From the NCBI RefSeq assembly GCF_001245615.1, contig NZ_CWKH01000001.1:1364001-1428000 (forward strand): a DNA stretch of 64,000 nucleotides, read 5' to 3'. The notes under the pieces were generated by a model. It saw only the letters and a program-made list of their open reading frames with translations. It made no database searches and was not told the origin of the DNA. This document shows positions 8,672 to 18,653 of the stretch, in pieces (position 1 is the first letter of the stretch; each line of letters opens with the position of its first letter). This stretch comes from Mycolicibacterium neworleansense. GTDB lineage: Bacteria; Actinomycetota; Actinomycetes; Mycobacteriales; Mycobacteriaceae. The position numbers and the translations under genes are program-made.

Positions 8672-8972
8672 GGCTCCGGGTACGGTGCTGCGGACAGCTC
8701 AGGAGCGCGGCGGTCCGCGGCGAGGTTCGACGACGATGCGTTCGGGCATGTCCCTGCGGTGCCGTTCGCGGCGTGGTATCGGCTCTGAATCATGCCCGCA
8801 GAGTATTCGGATATGCGGGGTTGACGTCGTGAATTGCCATATGCCGCAAGATCTTCTGGCCGTCCCGCGCGGTCATGTGACGACACCCGGGCACCGGCCG
8901 ACAACTGCCGACGGTCAGGCCCTGCGGGCAGATTCTCCGCCGGAAACCAACATGATGGCTCCCATCTCGGGA
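8672..8972. other. Intergenic region upstream of the sulfotransferase
   Basis: 301 bases between the sulfotransferase start and the stop of the TB8.4-like gene on the same strand. I see no gene, terminator hairpin or repeat. The length leaves room for a separate sulfotransferase-acyltransferase promoter. Confidence 0.5.
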
Positions 8973-9317
8973 TCAGAAGTTGTTGCAGGTGTTGAAAGCC
9001 TGCTCGATCGTGCCCAGGTACGGCTGAAAAATCGGAGCGTTGGCCACGTCCTGGGCTGTCCTCGCCCGCTTGTCCGGCGGGTCGGCGATGAATTGACGTA
9101 AGCCGCGCTGCAGGATCGGCGACTGGTCGAAGGCCTGACGGACCTGGGGATCTTGCGCATCGAGCGCCGACACCAACTGCGGGTAACTGCAGGTCGTGTT
9201 GATCGCGGAATCCAGGTTGGGCCCCGCGGATGCGACACCGGCGCCTGCGGTCAAGGACAATGCCAGCCCTCCGAGCCCGACAGCCAGTCTGGTCAGCGAC
9301 GGACGGAACGTATACAA
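8973..9317 (-). CDS. Small secreted hemophore-related protein, Rv1174c (TB8.4)/Rv0203-like
   Basis: 114 residues from a TTG at 9317, with GGAGG four bases upstream. Residues 1-31 form a signal peptide with cleavage after GVASA. The mature part has one Cys near the start (NTTCSYPQLVSAL) and one at the end (FNTCNNF), probably a disulfide, and the helical pattern of TB8.4: SPILQRGLRQFIADPP at about 66-81. The family is annotated as hemophore-related through Rv0203, which binds heme and passes it to MmpL3/MmpL11. TB8.4 itself is an exported T-cell antigen of unclear function. It follows two mmpL genes on the same strand, 93 bases downstream, so a periplasmic partner role for an MmpL is possible. 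Confidence 0.8.
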   Translation of the reverse strand: MYTFRPSLTRLAVGLGGLALSLTAGAGVASAGPNLDSAINTTCSYPQLVSALDAQDPQVRQAFDQSPILQRGLRQFIADPPDKRARTAQDVANAPIFQPYLGTIEQAFNTCNNF

Positions 9318-9410
9318 ACTTCCTCCCTACCATTGCTCCCGACCCTTCCGACTGTAATCGGCTCGGGCCGATCTCACCCATGAATTGGCCAGTTCTGAAT
9401 CAGCACGAAA

Positions 9411-12278
9411 TTAGGCCTCCTGCTTGACCAGTGGGCCGGAAGGAAGCGTCACCGGGCCCAGGACCGCGCTGGCCGGCCGTTGCCGGACCCTCAGCGGCCA
9501 CCAGAACCACCGCCCGAGCAACGCGGCGATCGCAGGTGTCATGAATGCACGTACCACCAGGGTGTCGAACAACAATCCCAGCCCGATGGTGGAACCGACC
9601 TGGCCGATGATGCGCAGGTCACTGACGACCATCGACAACATGGTGAACGCGAACACCAGACCTGCCGACGTCACCACCTTGCCCGTGCCGCCCATCGCCC
9701 GGATGATGCCCGTATTGATCCCGGCGCCGACTTCTTCCTTCATCCGCGATACCAGCAACAGGTTGTAATCGGAACCCACGGCCAAGAGGACGATCACAGA
9801 CATGGCCAGAACCAGCCAGTGCAACTCGATGCCGAGGATGTGCTGCCAGACCAGCACCGACAAGCCGAAGGCCGCGCCCAGGGAAAGCGCCACGGTGCCG
9901 ACGATCACCAGCGCAGCGACCAAACTCCGCGTCACGACCAGCATGATGCCGAAAATCAGACAGAGTGCCGCGACACCCGCAATCAGGAGATCGTATTTGG
10001 ACCCGTCACGCAGGTCCTTGTATGTCGCAGCGGTTCCGGCCAGATGGATCGAGGCGTTCTCCAGCGGCGTCACCTTGATCGCTTCCTCGGCCGCCGTCCG
10101 CACCGCGTCGACCCGTGAGATGCCCTCGGGCGTTCCGGGATCACCGCGGTGCGTGAGGATCAGCCGTACCGCTTTGCCGTCCGGAGAGAAGAACAGACTC
10201 ATCGCGCGTTGGAAGTCCTTGTTCTCGAACACTTCCGGAGGCAGATAAAAGGAATCGTCATTCTGGGCGCCGTCGTAGATCTTCCCCAACGCGGTGGCGT
10301 TCGACGTCGTGTCTTCCATGATCGCGATCATCCCGGACATGGTGCTGTGCATCGTCAGCATCATGGTCCGCATCGACTTCATGATCTCGATCATCGGCGG
10401 CAGTTGCGTGACGAGTTGCGCCTGTAGCCCGTCGACTCGCACCAAATTGTCGAGCAGTTTGTGCAGCTGAAGGCTGAGCCGGTCAGTGCCGTCGAGCGCG
10501 TCGAACACCGATCGGATGGCGAAACAAACGGGAATGTTGTAGCAGTGCGGTTCCCAATACAGATAGTTGCGGAGCGGCCGGTAGAAATCGTCGAAACTCG
10601 CAACAGTCGCCATCAACTGGTCGGTGAGATCGGCTGTTTCGCCGGTCAACTCGACCGTGTTGTGGGTGATCGAGCCGATCAACTTCATGAGGTTGTGGGT
10701 GCCCTGCATCTGGGTGATCATCCGCTGCATGTCGTCGGCCTGCTTCAACATGCCGTCCATGCGGTCTTTGGCAAACGGCACGATCTGACGGAGACCGGCG
10801 CTCTGGAGGCTGATCTGAAATGGGATCGACGTACGCTCGATCGGGCTGCCCTCTGGACGGGTGATGCTCTGTACCGTGGCGATTCCCGGGACCGCGAAGA
10901 CCTGTTTGGCCAGTTTGTGCAGGACCAGAAAATCGGTCGGATTGCGCATGTCATGGTCTGCCTCGAGCATCAGGATGTCGGGCGTCATCCGCGACTCGGG
11001 GAAATGTCGCTCCGCGGCCGCATAACCCAGATTGGCCGGAATCTCCTGGGGCACATACAGGCGATCGTCGTAGCTGGTTTGGTACCCGGGCAGCGCCAAC
11101 AGTCCGATGAACGCCACCGCGCAAGCCGCGGCGAGAATGGGCACCGGCCACCGAACGACCGCGGTGCCCACGCCGCGCCAACGGCGGACCATGAGCCGGC
11201 GCTTGGGTTCGAACAACCCGAAACGGCCACCGACGGCAATGACTGCCGGGACCAGCGTGACGGCCACCGCCACCGCGACTGCCATACCCACGGCGGAAGG
11301 AATGCCCATCGTCTCGAAGTAGGGCAACCGGGTGAAGCTCAGACAATAAAGGGCTCCGGCAATCGTCAAGCCCGAAGCCACAACGACTTTGGCGACGCTG
11401 CGGTAGGTGGTGTAGAACGCGGTCTCGCGGTCCTCCCCGGCTTGCCGCGCCTCGTGATATCGCCCGACGAAGAATATGCCGTAGTCCGTTCCGACCGCGA
11501 TCCCGAGTGAGACCAGCAGATTGACCGCGAAGGTCGACAGCCCGATTACGTCGTGATCGCCCAGGAATGCGACGACTCCCCTGGCCGCCTGCACCTGAAC
11601 GCCCACCATGACCAGCAGGAGAACGACGGTGATGATCGAGCGATACACGAACAGCAACATCGCGAAGATCACCACGAGGGTCACCAAGGTGATCCTGATG
11701 ATCGACGTATCGCCGGCGTGGTTCATGTCCGTCACCAACGGCGCCGGACCGGTGACGTACGCCCTGACCCCCGGTGGCGCCGGTGTGCCGGCCACGATGT
11801 CCCGGACAGCTTGCACAGACTCGTTCGCCAGGGCCTGCCCCTGATTACCCGCGAGATTCACCTGCACATAAGCACTCAGATCATCGGCGCTCTGAACGCC
11901 CGCCGCGGTGAGCGAGTCCCCCCAGTAATCCTGGACGTGCTGCACATGCGTCGTATCGGCTCGCAACTGACGAATCAGGGCGTCGTAGTAGCCGTGTGCG
12001 TCTTCGCCGAGGGGCTTGTCTGCCTCCAAGACGATCATCGCGACGCTGTCGGAATCGGATTCCTTGAACACCTGACCCATACGCTGCATCGCCTGAAACG
12101 ACGGCGCGTCTTTGGGAACCAGCGATACCGAACTTTCCCGCCCGACTTGTTCCAGCGAGGGAACAGCAAAGGTGAGGACGGCGGTGATCGCCAACCAGCC
12201 GAGGATGATCGGCACCGCCAGCCGATAGATCACCCGAGCGATCACCGGTGGTCGGTCGGTTCTGTGCCGTTCGCTCAT
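9411..12278 (-). CDS. mmpL: MmpL family RND transporter, second of the tandem pair
   Basis: 955 residues starting [12 protein letters not shown]. It has the usual layout: TM1 at about 20-40, a periplasmic domain to about 190, TM2-6, a second large periplasmic domain (about 390-750, including [14 protein letters not shown] with paired Cys) and TM7-12. The proton-relay Asp-Tyr pairs are intact at D265-Y266 (VGTDYGIFF) and D837-Y838 (VGSDYNLLL). MmpL proteins use proton motive force to export lipids or siderophores to the periplasm. The start is 40 bases after the first mmpL stop. The tandem pair after an mmpS matches the mmpS4-mmpL4a-mmpL4b arrangement of glycopeptidolipid producers. Cargo is inferred, and siderophore export is an alternative. 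Confidence 0.92.
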   Translation of the reverse strand: MSERHRTDRPPVIARVIYRLAVPIILGWLAITAVLTFAVPSLEQVGRESSVSLVPKDAPSFQAMQRMGQVFKESDSDSVAMIVLEADKPLGEDAHGYYDALIRQLRADTTHVQHVQDYWGDSLTAAGVQSADDLSAYVQVNLAGNQGQALANESVQAVRDIVAGTPAPPGVRAYVTGPAPLVTDMNHAGDTSIIRITLVTLVVIFAMLLFVYRSIITVVLLLVMVGVQVQAARGVVAFLGDHDVIGLSTFAVNLLVSLGIAVGTDYGIFFVGRYHEARQAGEDRETAFYTTYRSVAKVVVASGLTIAGALYCLSFTRLPYFETMGIPSAVGMAVAVAVAVTLVPAVIAVGGRFGLFEPKRRLMVRRWRGVGTAVVRWPVPILAAACAVAFIGLLALPGYQTSYDDRLYVPQEIPANLGYAAAERHFPESRMTPDILMLEADHDMRNPTDFLVLHKLAKQVFAVPGIATVQSITRPEGSPIERTSIPFQISLQSAGLRQIVPFAKDRMDGMLKQADDMQRMITQMQGTHNLMKLIGSITHNTVELTGETADLTDQLMATVASFDDFYRPLRNYLYWEPHCYNIPVCFAIRSVFDALDGTDRLSLQLHKLLDNLVRVDGLQAQLVTQLPPMIEIMKSMRTMMLTMHSTMSGMIAIMEDTTSNATALGKIYDGAQNDDSFYLPPEVFENKDFQRAMSLFFSPDGKAVRLILTHRGDPGTPEGISRVDAVRTAAEEAIKVTPLENASIHLAGTAATYKDLRDGSKYDLLIAGVAALCLIFGIMLVVTRSLVAALVIVGTVALSLGAAFGLSVLVWQHILGIELHWLVLAMSVIVLLAVGSDYNLLLVSRMKEEVGAGINTGIIRAMGGTGKVVTSAGLVFAFTMLSMVVSDLRIIGQVGSTIGLGLLFDTLVVRAFMTPAIAALLGRWFWWPLRVRQRPASAVLGPVTLPSGPLVKQEA

Positions 12279-12318
12279 GCGGCTTTCACCGCACAGGAGG
12301 AAGACGCTTTCATGTCAG

Positions 12319-15219
12319 TCAGCGCTCTTCCCTCTGCAGGATGGAACGCACAAGCTGGCCGCGGCCGGCTGTGCGCCGTGATGCACTGAGCGGCCGCGGG
12401 TGCACCCGCTGTGGCCACCAGAACCACCGCCCGAGCAGTGCGGCGATCGCCGGAGTCATGAATGCACGCACCACCAGGGTGTCGAACAGCAGCCCGACAC
12501 CGATGGTGGCGCCCAGCTGCCCGATCGTGACGAGGTCGCTGACGACCATCGCCAGCATGGTGAACGCGAACACCAGGCCGGCTGCCGTCACCACCTTGCC
12601 GCTGCCGCCCATCGCCCGGATGATGCCTGTATTGATCCCGGCGCCGATTTCCTCTTTCATCCGCGACACCAGCAGCAGGTTGTAATCGGAACCCACTGCC
12701 AGAAGCACGATCACGGACATCGCCAGAACCACCCAGTTCAATGGCATACCGAGGATGTGCTGCCAGATGAGCACCGACAAGCCGAAGGCCGCGCCCAACG
12801 AAAGCGCCACCGTGCCAACGATCACGAGCGCGGCGATCAAACTCCGCGTCACGATCAGCATGATGCCGAAAATCAGACAGAGGGCTGCGACGGCAGCGAT
12901 CAGCAGATCGTATTTGGACGCTTCCACAAGGTCTTTGACCGACGCCGCCGTGCCGGTGACATAGATCGTGGCATTTTGCAGCGGCGTGCCTTTGAGTGCT
13001 TCTTCGGCCGCGGTTTCGATCGGGCCGACCAGTGACATTCCCTCGGTCGTCGCCGGATCGCCCCGTTGCGATATCAGCATTCGAGCGGCTTTCCCATCCG
13101 GGGACAGGAAGATGTCCATGACGCGCCGGAAGTCCTTGTTCTCGAACACTTCCGGCGACAGATAGAAGGAATCGTCGTTCTGTGCGGCATCGAATGCCTT
13201 GCCCATGGCGGTGGCGTTGTTGGACGTCTCCTCCATTTGATCCATGATTCCGGACATGGTGCTGTGCATCGTCAGCATCATGGTTCGGGTGGATTCCATG
13301 GTCGAGATCATCACGGGGAACTGCTCGGCCAATTGCGGCAGGATCTCGTCGAGCCGATCCAGATTGGCAACCAGGTCAACCATCTTGACCGTGATCTGGT
13401 CAATACCGTCGAGCGTGTCGAAAACCGATCGTATCGACGAGCAGATCGGGATCGTGTAGCAGTGCGGCTCCCAATAGAAGTAATTGCGGATCGGTCTGAA
13501 GAAATCATCGAAATTCGCCACATGATCGCGCAATAGATTGGTTGTCTGTTGCAGCTCATGTGTATCGGCCACCATTTGGTGCGTCGTGGCGACCATCTCT
13601 TGCGTCAGCGCCTGCATGCGCTTGACGATGGCGATCGTTTTCTCCATGTCGGCGGCCTGCACCAGCAGATCGTCCATGCGGTTCTTCTGGAACGGCATCA
13701 GATGCGTCTGGGAGGCGTTGCTCATGCTGAGCATGAACGGAATCGTCGAGTGTTTGAGCGGCTCACCGCCGGGGCGGGTCGGCGCCTGGACGGTGGAAAC
13801 GCCCGGCACGGACAACACGCCCTTGGCCAGCTTGTTCAGCACCAGGAAGTCGACCGGATTGCGCATGTCGTGGTCGGCCTCGATCAACAGGATGTCGGGG
13901 GCCATCATCAACGACTGGGGGAAGTGTCGAGTGGCCGCCGCATAACCCACATTGGCGGGGATATCTTGCGGGATGTACTTCTGGTCGTTGTAGCTGGGCT
14001 TGTAGGCGGGAAGCGCCAACAGTCCGATCAGCGAAACCGCACACGTCGCAACGAGTATGGGCCCGGGCCACCGAACGACCGCCGTACCGACCTTGCGCCA
14101 GCGGCGGACCGTGATCTTCCGCTTGGGCTCGAACAGGCCGAAACGGCTACCCACCGCGATGACCGCGGGAACGAGTGTCACGGCCACCGCGACGGCGGCG
14201 ACCATGCCGACGGCGGTGGGAACGCCCAGGGTCTGGTAGACGGGCAGGCGCGTGAAGTGCAGACACAGAACCGCACCGGCGATGGTCAGACCGGAACCCA
14301 CCACCACCTTCGCGACGCTGCGGAACGTCGTGTAGAACGCCGTCTCCTTGTCCTCCCCCGCCTGGCGCGCCTCCTGGTAGCGCCCGGTGAAGAAGATGCC
14401 GTAATCCGTTCCGGCCGCGATCGCGAGGGCGACCAGGAGGTTGACGACGAACGTGGTGATCCCGATGACCCCGAGGCTGCCGAGTAATGCGACAACCCCT
14501 CGGGCGACAGTCAATTCGATGGCGACGACCACCAGCATGAGAATGACCGAGATGACCGATCGATAGACGAGCAGCAACATCACGAAGATCACCGAGAAGG
14601 TCAGGGAGGTGACCAGCGCGACCGTCCGGTTGCCGGCGGGTCCCAGATCGGCGGCGAAAGCGGCGGGCCCGGTGACATACGCCTTGACCCCCTGCGGCGC
14701 CGGAATCCCCTCAACGATCGCCCGCATCGCCTCGAGGGATTTGATCGCCGTGATGTCCTGATTGGCGGTGAGCGTCACCTGTGCATAGGTGGCCTTGCCG
14801 TCGACGCTCTGCGCGGCGCCCTGGGTCAGCGGATCACCCCAGAAATCCTGGACATGCTCCACATGCCTTGTGTCGGCTTTCAACTGACGAACCATCTCGT
14901 CGTAGTAGCCGTGCGCCTCGTCACCGAGGGGTTGTTCGCCCTCCAGGACGATCATTGCGACAGCGTTCGAACCCGATTCGCCGAACAGCTCGCCCATCCG
15001 GTGCATCGCCTCGAACGACGGTGCCGCGGTGGGGTCCATCGCTACCGGGTGCTGTTTCTCCACCTGTTCGAGCGAGGGGACGGTGACACTCAGGATGACG
15101 GTGATCGCCAGCCACCCCAGGATGATCGGCACCGAGAGCCGGTGGACCATCCGCGCGATGAACGGCGGGCGCTCAGCTATCGGCAACGGCTCCGTTGCGG
15201 GTTCGCTGTCGGTACTCAT
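12319..15219 (-). CDS. mmpL: MmpL family RND transporter, first of the tandem pair
   Basis: 966 residues starting [13 protein letters not shown]; the ATG overlaps the mmpS stop as ATGA. The fold matches its neighbour, with proton-relay pairs D272-Y273 (AGTDYGIFF) and D845-Y846 (GSDYNLLL). The periplasmic block [14 protein letters not shown] is conserved, and a helical region at about 500-570 rich in Met/Gln is the part that differs most between the two copies. The last 100 residues are nearly identical to the downstream copy at the DNA level too, indicating duplication or conversion. MmpL4a and MmpL4b of glycopeptidolipid producers are both needed for export, so the two proteins may work as a pair with MmpS. 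Confidence 0.93.
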   Translation of the reverse strand: MSTDSEPATEPLPIAERPPFIARMVHRLSVPIILGWLAITVILSVTVPSLEQVEKQHPVAMDPTAAPSFEAMHRMGELFGESGSNAVAMIVLEGEQPLGDEAHGYYDEMVRQLKADTRHVEHVQDFWGDPLTQGAAQSVDGKATYAQVTLTANQDITAIKSLEAMRAIVEGIPAPQGVKAYVTGPAAFAADLGPAGNRTVALVTSLTFSVIFVMLLLVYRSVISVILMLVVVAIELTVARGVVALLGSLGVIGITTFVVNLLVALAIAAGTDYGIFFTGRYQEARQAGEDKETAFYTTFRSVAKVVVGSGLTIAGAVLCLHFTRLPVYQTLGVPTAVGMVAAVAVAVTLVPAVIAVGSRFGLFEPKRKITVRRWRKVGTAVVRWPGPILVATCAVSLIGLLALPAYKPSYNDQKYIPQDIPANVGYAAATRHFPQSLMMAPDILLIEADHDMRNPVDFLVLNKLAKGVLSVPGVSTVQAPTRPGGEPLKHSTIPFMLSMSNASQTHLMPFQKNRMDDLLVQAADMEKTIAIVKRMQALTQEMVATTHQMVADTHELQQTTNLLRDHVANFDDFFRPIRNYFYWEPHCYTIPICSSIRSVFDTLDGIDQITVKMVDLVANLDRLDEILPQLAEQFPVMISTMESTRTMMLTMHSTMSGIMDQMEETSNNATAMGKAFDAAQNDDSFYLSPEVFENKDFRRVMDIFLSPDGKAARMLISQRGDPATTEGMSLVGPIETAAEEALKGTPLQNATIYVTGTAASVKDLVEASKYDLLIAAVAALCLIFGIMLIVTRSLIAALVIVGTVALSLGAAFGLSVLIWQHILGMPLNWVVLAMSVIVLLAVGSDYNLLLVSRMKEEIGAGINTGIIRAMGGSGKVVTAAGLVFAFTMLAMVVSDLVTIGQLGATIGVGLLFDTLVVRAFMTPAIAALLGRWFWWPQRVHPRPLSASRRTAGRGQLVRSILQREER

Positions 15220-15647
15220 GCAGCCTTCAGCACACAGAAGGTGAAGGCGCTGACCCCTTGCCGGACCTTCTCGTCTTTGACTTCATCGCCGACGAGGATG
15301 CGGCAACCGATGCTGTCGGTGTTGCCCTGCGCAGTGACGTTCCCCATCGCCGTCGCCTCGGAAATCGGGAACTCGACCGACCACGGCAGCGTCGCCTCCC
15401 TGACCACTCGCGGTTCGGCATCGGCATCGAAGTAACTGATCGTCGCTACCGTGCCTGGCGGCCCGAAGACCTCGTAGACCAGGTGTTTGGGGTCATGGGG
15501 CCGCTTTTCCTCGCGTTCGGCGCTGGTATACGCGGGGCGGCTCTGGCTGCCGAAGACACCGTGCAATCGCGACACAGTAAATCCGCCTGCAATTCCCACC
15601 ACCACCAGCACTAGCGGAATCCACAGCCGCTTCAGGATCCTGAAAAT
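15216..15647 (-). CDS. mmpS: MmpS family membrane protein, probably initiated at ATT
   Basis: 143 residues when started at the ATT at 15647. GGAGG lies eight bases before this ATT, and the resulting N-terminus ([15 protein letters not shown]) aligns with MmpS4/MmpS5, which begin just before the single membrane segment. The open frame continues 65 residues upstream, with an ATG at 15704 and a GTG at 15695, but neither has a ribosome-binding site and the extra residues do not resemble the family. The periplasmic part carries [20 protein letters not shown] and ends near SIGCRI...FTFCVLKAA, with two Cys that may form a disulfide. MmpS proteins are periplasmic accessory factors for the MmpL encoded next to them. 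Confidence 0.88.
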   Translation of the reverse strand: MFRILKRLWIPLVLVVVGIAGGFTVSRLHGVFGSQSRPAYTSAEREEKRPHDPKHLVYEVFGPPGTVATISYFDADAEPRVVREATLPWSVEFPISEATAMGNVTAQGNTDSIGCRILVGDEVKDEKVRQGVSAFTFCVLKAA

Positions 15648-16152
15648 CGCGCGTTCCTCCGACTGTCTCCCGTGTCGGCCCCCTGCCGGGTGCACAACAT
15701 GCATTTGCAGATCGGATGCGAACAGTCGAGTCCCGAGTGCGGCGGCATCCCCGGCAACATTGTGCGCGAAGTCACCGCAAACGTACGGCGCGCCTCGATG
15801 AGCGCACCCGATCCCGAAGAGTAAACCATGCCGGTGCGTCAATATGGCGCAAACGAGTCAGTTCGCCGGAATCGGTTCAACGCCTTGACAATCCCTGTGA
15901 CGCCCCACCCGCTGGCACACCAACCGGCGCCTCCGGTGAACACCGGCGTGCGGGGACCTCGGGGTCGCACCACGCCGCTCCGGAACTGGGAACTGGCTAT
16001 GAATCTTCTATGAAAGGACCACGAAGTGCACCATTGCTGCGGTCGGCTCGGCGGATGCGACCTGGCGGGGATGAATCCATCCAGCGCACGCACCGGCACC
16101 GATCGCGCGCCCCGGAAACCAGGGTTCAGTCGCTACGAGTTTCCGACTGCGT
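15648..16152. other. Intergenic region upstream of mmpS-mmpL
   Basis: 505 bases with no credible gene; open frames across it have no start signals or family resemblance. As the 5' region of mmpS it should hold the promoter and regulators of the transporter operon. It contains a perfect dyad at 15933-15946 and a short direct repeat of GGAACTGG at about 15977-15991. Confidence 0.55.
15933..15946. promoter_or_regulatory. Perfect dyad CCGGTG-AA-CACCGG upstream of mmpS
   Basis: Six-base perfect arms with a two-base centre, about 285 bases before the proposed mmpS start. There is no T-run, and a two-base loop is too tight for a good hairpin, so a protein-binding site is the better reading. Such GC palindromes also occur by chance in this genome. 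Confidence 0.25.
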
Positions 16153-17160
16153 TCAGGGCAGGAAACGGGCGATCTGTGGCGACGGCAGGGTCTGTGCGGC
16201 CCGGGCCTGGCGGAACCCGACCAGCCCGCCGGCCGCCGTCATCAACACCATGCCGCCCAGCCCCGGCAACACTGCGAACAACAGGTCGGACGTGCTGGCC
16301 GTACGCAGGTAGTCGGCGTAGCCGATCCGGAATGACTCCGGCACCGCGGGCACCGAAAGCGGCTGGGCGGCTGGAGGTTCGGACTGTGGCGCGGGAAGGC
16401 TCGGGCCGCTCGGAGCGGCGGGCGGGGCGCCCACCGGTGGAGCCGAGGGCACCGGGGCGGTGAGCACCGGAACGGCAGGGACGACCACGGGTACCGGAGC
16501 CACGGGAGCAACCGGTGCCGCGGGTGCCGCCGGAGCCGGGGCGGATGGAGCGGACGGCGCTTTTGGCGGGGCCGAGCGGATCACGATCTTGCGGCTACTC
16601 GGGGCGGTCGGCACGGGCGCGAGGTTGGGGGCCCGACCGATATTGCCGTTGGTGGGTGTTCCGCCGCCGCCTCCCCCACCGCCGGATACGACTGCCGTGG
16701 GAACCTCTGCGACCCCGCCGGTCACCGCAGCGGTGGGAGCCTGGGCCGCGCCGCCTGTCACGGTTGACGCAGTGGGGGCCTGCCCGGTCGCCGTGCCCGT
16801 CACGCCCACCGACTGCGGGGCCTGGTCCGTCGAGGACTGGCCGGCGCCCACTTTCGCCGTGGGACCGCTGGACGCCGGTGACCGGCTCGCACCGACCTTG
16901 GCCTTCGGCCCGGTGGACGCGTTGGGCCCGGTGAGGCCGCCACCGGAATTCTTCGCCCCACCGGTGCGCTGGTTGCCGATCTTGGCACTGTGGTCGGACT
17001 TCTTCTTTTCCTTGTGATCGAAGATGTCCAAGACGTCGAAGTCGATGCCGAACAGATCGGCCGAGGCCACCCCGGTGCCGAGCATCCCTGGCCCAACCAC
17101 CATGGCGCCGCAAGCGATCGCACAGCCAGCTGCGGTGTTACGCATCCACGACCGGTCCAC
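16153..17160 (-). CDS. Pro/Ala-rich secreted or membrane-anchored protein of unknown function
   Basis: About 335 residues from a GTG at 17160, with GGGGGGA seven bases upstream; an ATG at 17145 is the alternative. An N-terminal signal peptide ends at GVASA before DLFGIDFDVLDIF. A Lys-rich patch (DHKEKKKS), Gly/Thr/Ala repeats (about 90-190, with GGGGGGG) and a Pro/Ala-rich segment (about 190-280) follow. Near the C-terminus LLFAVLPGLGGMVLMTAAG is one membrane segment, then a short basic tail. This is the plan of an exported protein with a disordered wall-spanning linker and a C-terminal anchor. I do not recognise the family and propose no activity. It is divergent from the adenylate cyclase. 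Confidence 0.65.
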   Translation of the reverse strand: MDRSWMRNTAAGCAIACGAMVVGPGMLGTGVASADLFGIDFDVLDIFDHKEKKKSDHSAKIGNQRTGGAKNSGGGLTGPNASTGPKAKVGASRSPASSGPTAKVGAGQSSTDQAPQSVGVTGTATGQAPTASTVTGGAAQAPTAAVTGGVAEVPTAVVSGGGGGGGGTPTNGNIGRAPNLAPVPTAPSSRKIVIRSAPPKAPSAPSAPAPAAPAAPVAPVAPVPVVVPAVPVLTAPVPSAPPVGAPPAAPSGPSLPAPQSEPPAAQPLSVPAVPESFRIGYADYLRTASTSDLLFAVLPGLGGMVLMTAAGGLVGFRQARAAQTLPSPQIARFLP

Positions 17161-17249
17161 TACGAGATCCCCCCACAAGAGATCGGCGGCGCAACTGCCG
17201 CACTCAATGGAACAAGTTGCCATTGTGACATACCGACGTTTCGTCGGGT

Positions 17250-18653
17250 TTGCTGGACCATGCCAATGACAACGGCCCGGCCAATGTCGACCGGCCGGGC
17301 GGCGTGCGGCGATACGCTTTGTCCGTGGTGGTCGGCGAGTTCCGCCGCTCGGTGTGCATGCCCGAGATGGCGCTGAACAACCGCGTATCGGCCCGCACTC
17401 GGCACTACGCCGAGAGCGTGTCGAGCCGACTGCGCGTCCTGACCATTGCCACCTGGATCGCCGCCACCGTGTGTACGGGCTTCGGCATCTTCCAGTTGAC
17501 GCTGGACGGACCGATGTGGCGATTCGGGTTCATCAACCTCGTTTCAGCAGGTCTGTTCCTCCTTGTGCCACTGCTGTACCGGTTCGGCGAGCTGATCGCA
17601 CCCTTGACGTTTTTCCTGATCGCCTACGTATCGGTGTCCGTGATGTGCTTCGCCATCGGGACCGACTCGGGGCTTCAGTTCTATTTCGTGGTGGCGGCCG
17701 CGCTGGCGGTCCTGCTGCTGGGAATCGAGCGCATCGTGCTCGCGGCGTCGCTGTCGGCGATGGCCGTGGCCGCCACGATCGCGCTGGAGGTGTTCGGACC
17801 CGACGATCGCGGCCTGGGCCCAGCGTGGGCAATGACCGCGGGCTTCGTCATCTCCACGGTGTCCGCGGCGGTGATGGTGTTTGCCACGGTATGGATGTCG
17901 CTACGTGAGATCGCCCGCGCCGAGGAAGCCATGGAGGCCGAATATCAGCGGTCCGAGCAACTGCTGGCCAACATTCTGCCCACCACGATCGCCCAGCGGC
18001 TCAAGGAACCATCCCGCACCATCATCGCCGACGATTACGACGACGCCTCGATCCTGTTCGCCGACATCGCCGGCTACACAGAGCGGGCCAGTGACCTGAC
18101 CCCGACCGACCTGGTGCGCTTCCTCGACCGCCTGTACACCGACCTCGATGCCCTGGTCGATCGGCACGGCTTGGAGAAGGTCAAGACCAGCGGTGACTCC
18201 TACATGGTCGTGGCCGGCGTACCCAAGCCGCGTACCGACCACATCGAGGCATTGGCGTGTCTGGCGCTCGACCTGGCCGATGCGGTCGCCGACCTCAAGG
18301 ACCCGCGAGGACGCGCGGTTCCACTGCGGATCGGCCTGGCCGCCGGTCCCGTGGTGGCAGGAGTGGTCGGCGCTCGCAAGTTCTTCTACGACGTGTGGGG
18401 TGACGCGGTCAACGTCGCATCACGCATGGAGTCCACCGATATCGCCGGCCGGATTCAGGTGCCGCAGAACGTCTATGACCGGATCAGCCACGCTTTCGTG
18501 CTCGAGGAACGCGGCGACGTCGAGATCAAGGGCAAGGGGCTGATGCACACCTGGTACCTGGTGGGGCGCCGCGACGACGAGGAGGCGCGCGCCAGACTGG
18601 AGACTGCCAGTCCGGTGCGCACCGCCTCGGTCGTGCCGCCGGCCGGCGTCTAG
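17250..18653 (+). CDS. cya: Membrane class III adenylate cyclase, Rv1625c-type
   Basis: Up to 467 residues from a TTG at 17250; an ATG at 17358 is a plausible shorter start and no clear ribosome-binding site decides between them. Six membrane helices fill about 60-215, followed by one class III cyclase domain at about 255-450. Numbered from 17250, the catalytic set is complete: metal ligands D272 (FADIAG) and D316 (GDSYMV), adenine-selecting K312 and D381, transition-state N388 and R392. It therefore should make cAMP from ATP as a homodimer, as shown for M. tuberculosis Rv1625c, whose sequence it follows closely. Its stop shares CTAG with the convergent dps gene. Confidence 0.93.
   Translation: MLDHANDNGPANVDRPGGVRRYALSVVVGEFRRSVCMPEMALNNRVSARTRHYAESVSSRLRVLTIATWIAATVCTGFGIFQLTLDGPMWRFGFINLVSAGLFLLVPLLYRFGELIAPLTFFLIAYVSVSVMCFAIGTDSGLQFYFVVAAALAVLLLGIERIVLAASLSAMAVAATIALEVFGPDDRGLGPAWAMTAGFVISTVSAAVMVFATVWMSLREIARAEEAMEAEYQRSEQLLANILPTTIAQRLKEPSRTIIADDYDDASILFADIAGYTERASDLTPTDLVRFLDRLYTDLDALVDRHGLEKVKTSGDSYMVVAGVPKPRTDHIEALACLALDLADAVADLKDPRGRAVPLRIGLAAGPVVAGVVGARKFFYDVWGDAVNVASRMESTDIAGRIQVPQNVYDRISHAFVLEERGDVEIKGKGLMHTWYLVGRRDDEEARARLETASPVRTASVVPPAGV

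Noticed and set aside
9480..15435. Several plus-strand His/Arg/Asp-rich frames opposite the two mmpL genes
   Set aside because: Shadows of the MmpL reading frames; same composition appears opposite both copies because the genes are paralogues.
15648..15842. N-terminal extension of MmpS to 208 residues
   Set aside because: Extension lacks ribosome-binding sites and homology, while GGAGG is placed exactly for the ATT at 15647.
15716..16312. Plus-strand frame across the mmpS upstream region and the 3' end of the Pro-rich gene
   Set aside because: Covers an intergenic region without start signals, no recognisable motif, and overlaps a more plausible minus-strand gene.
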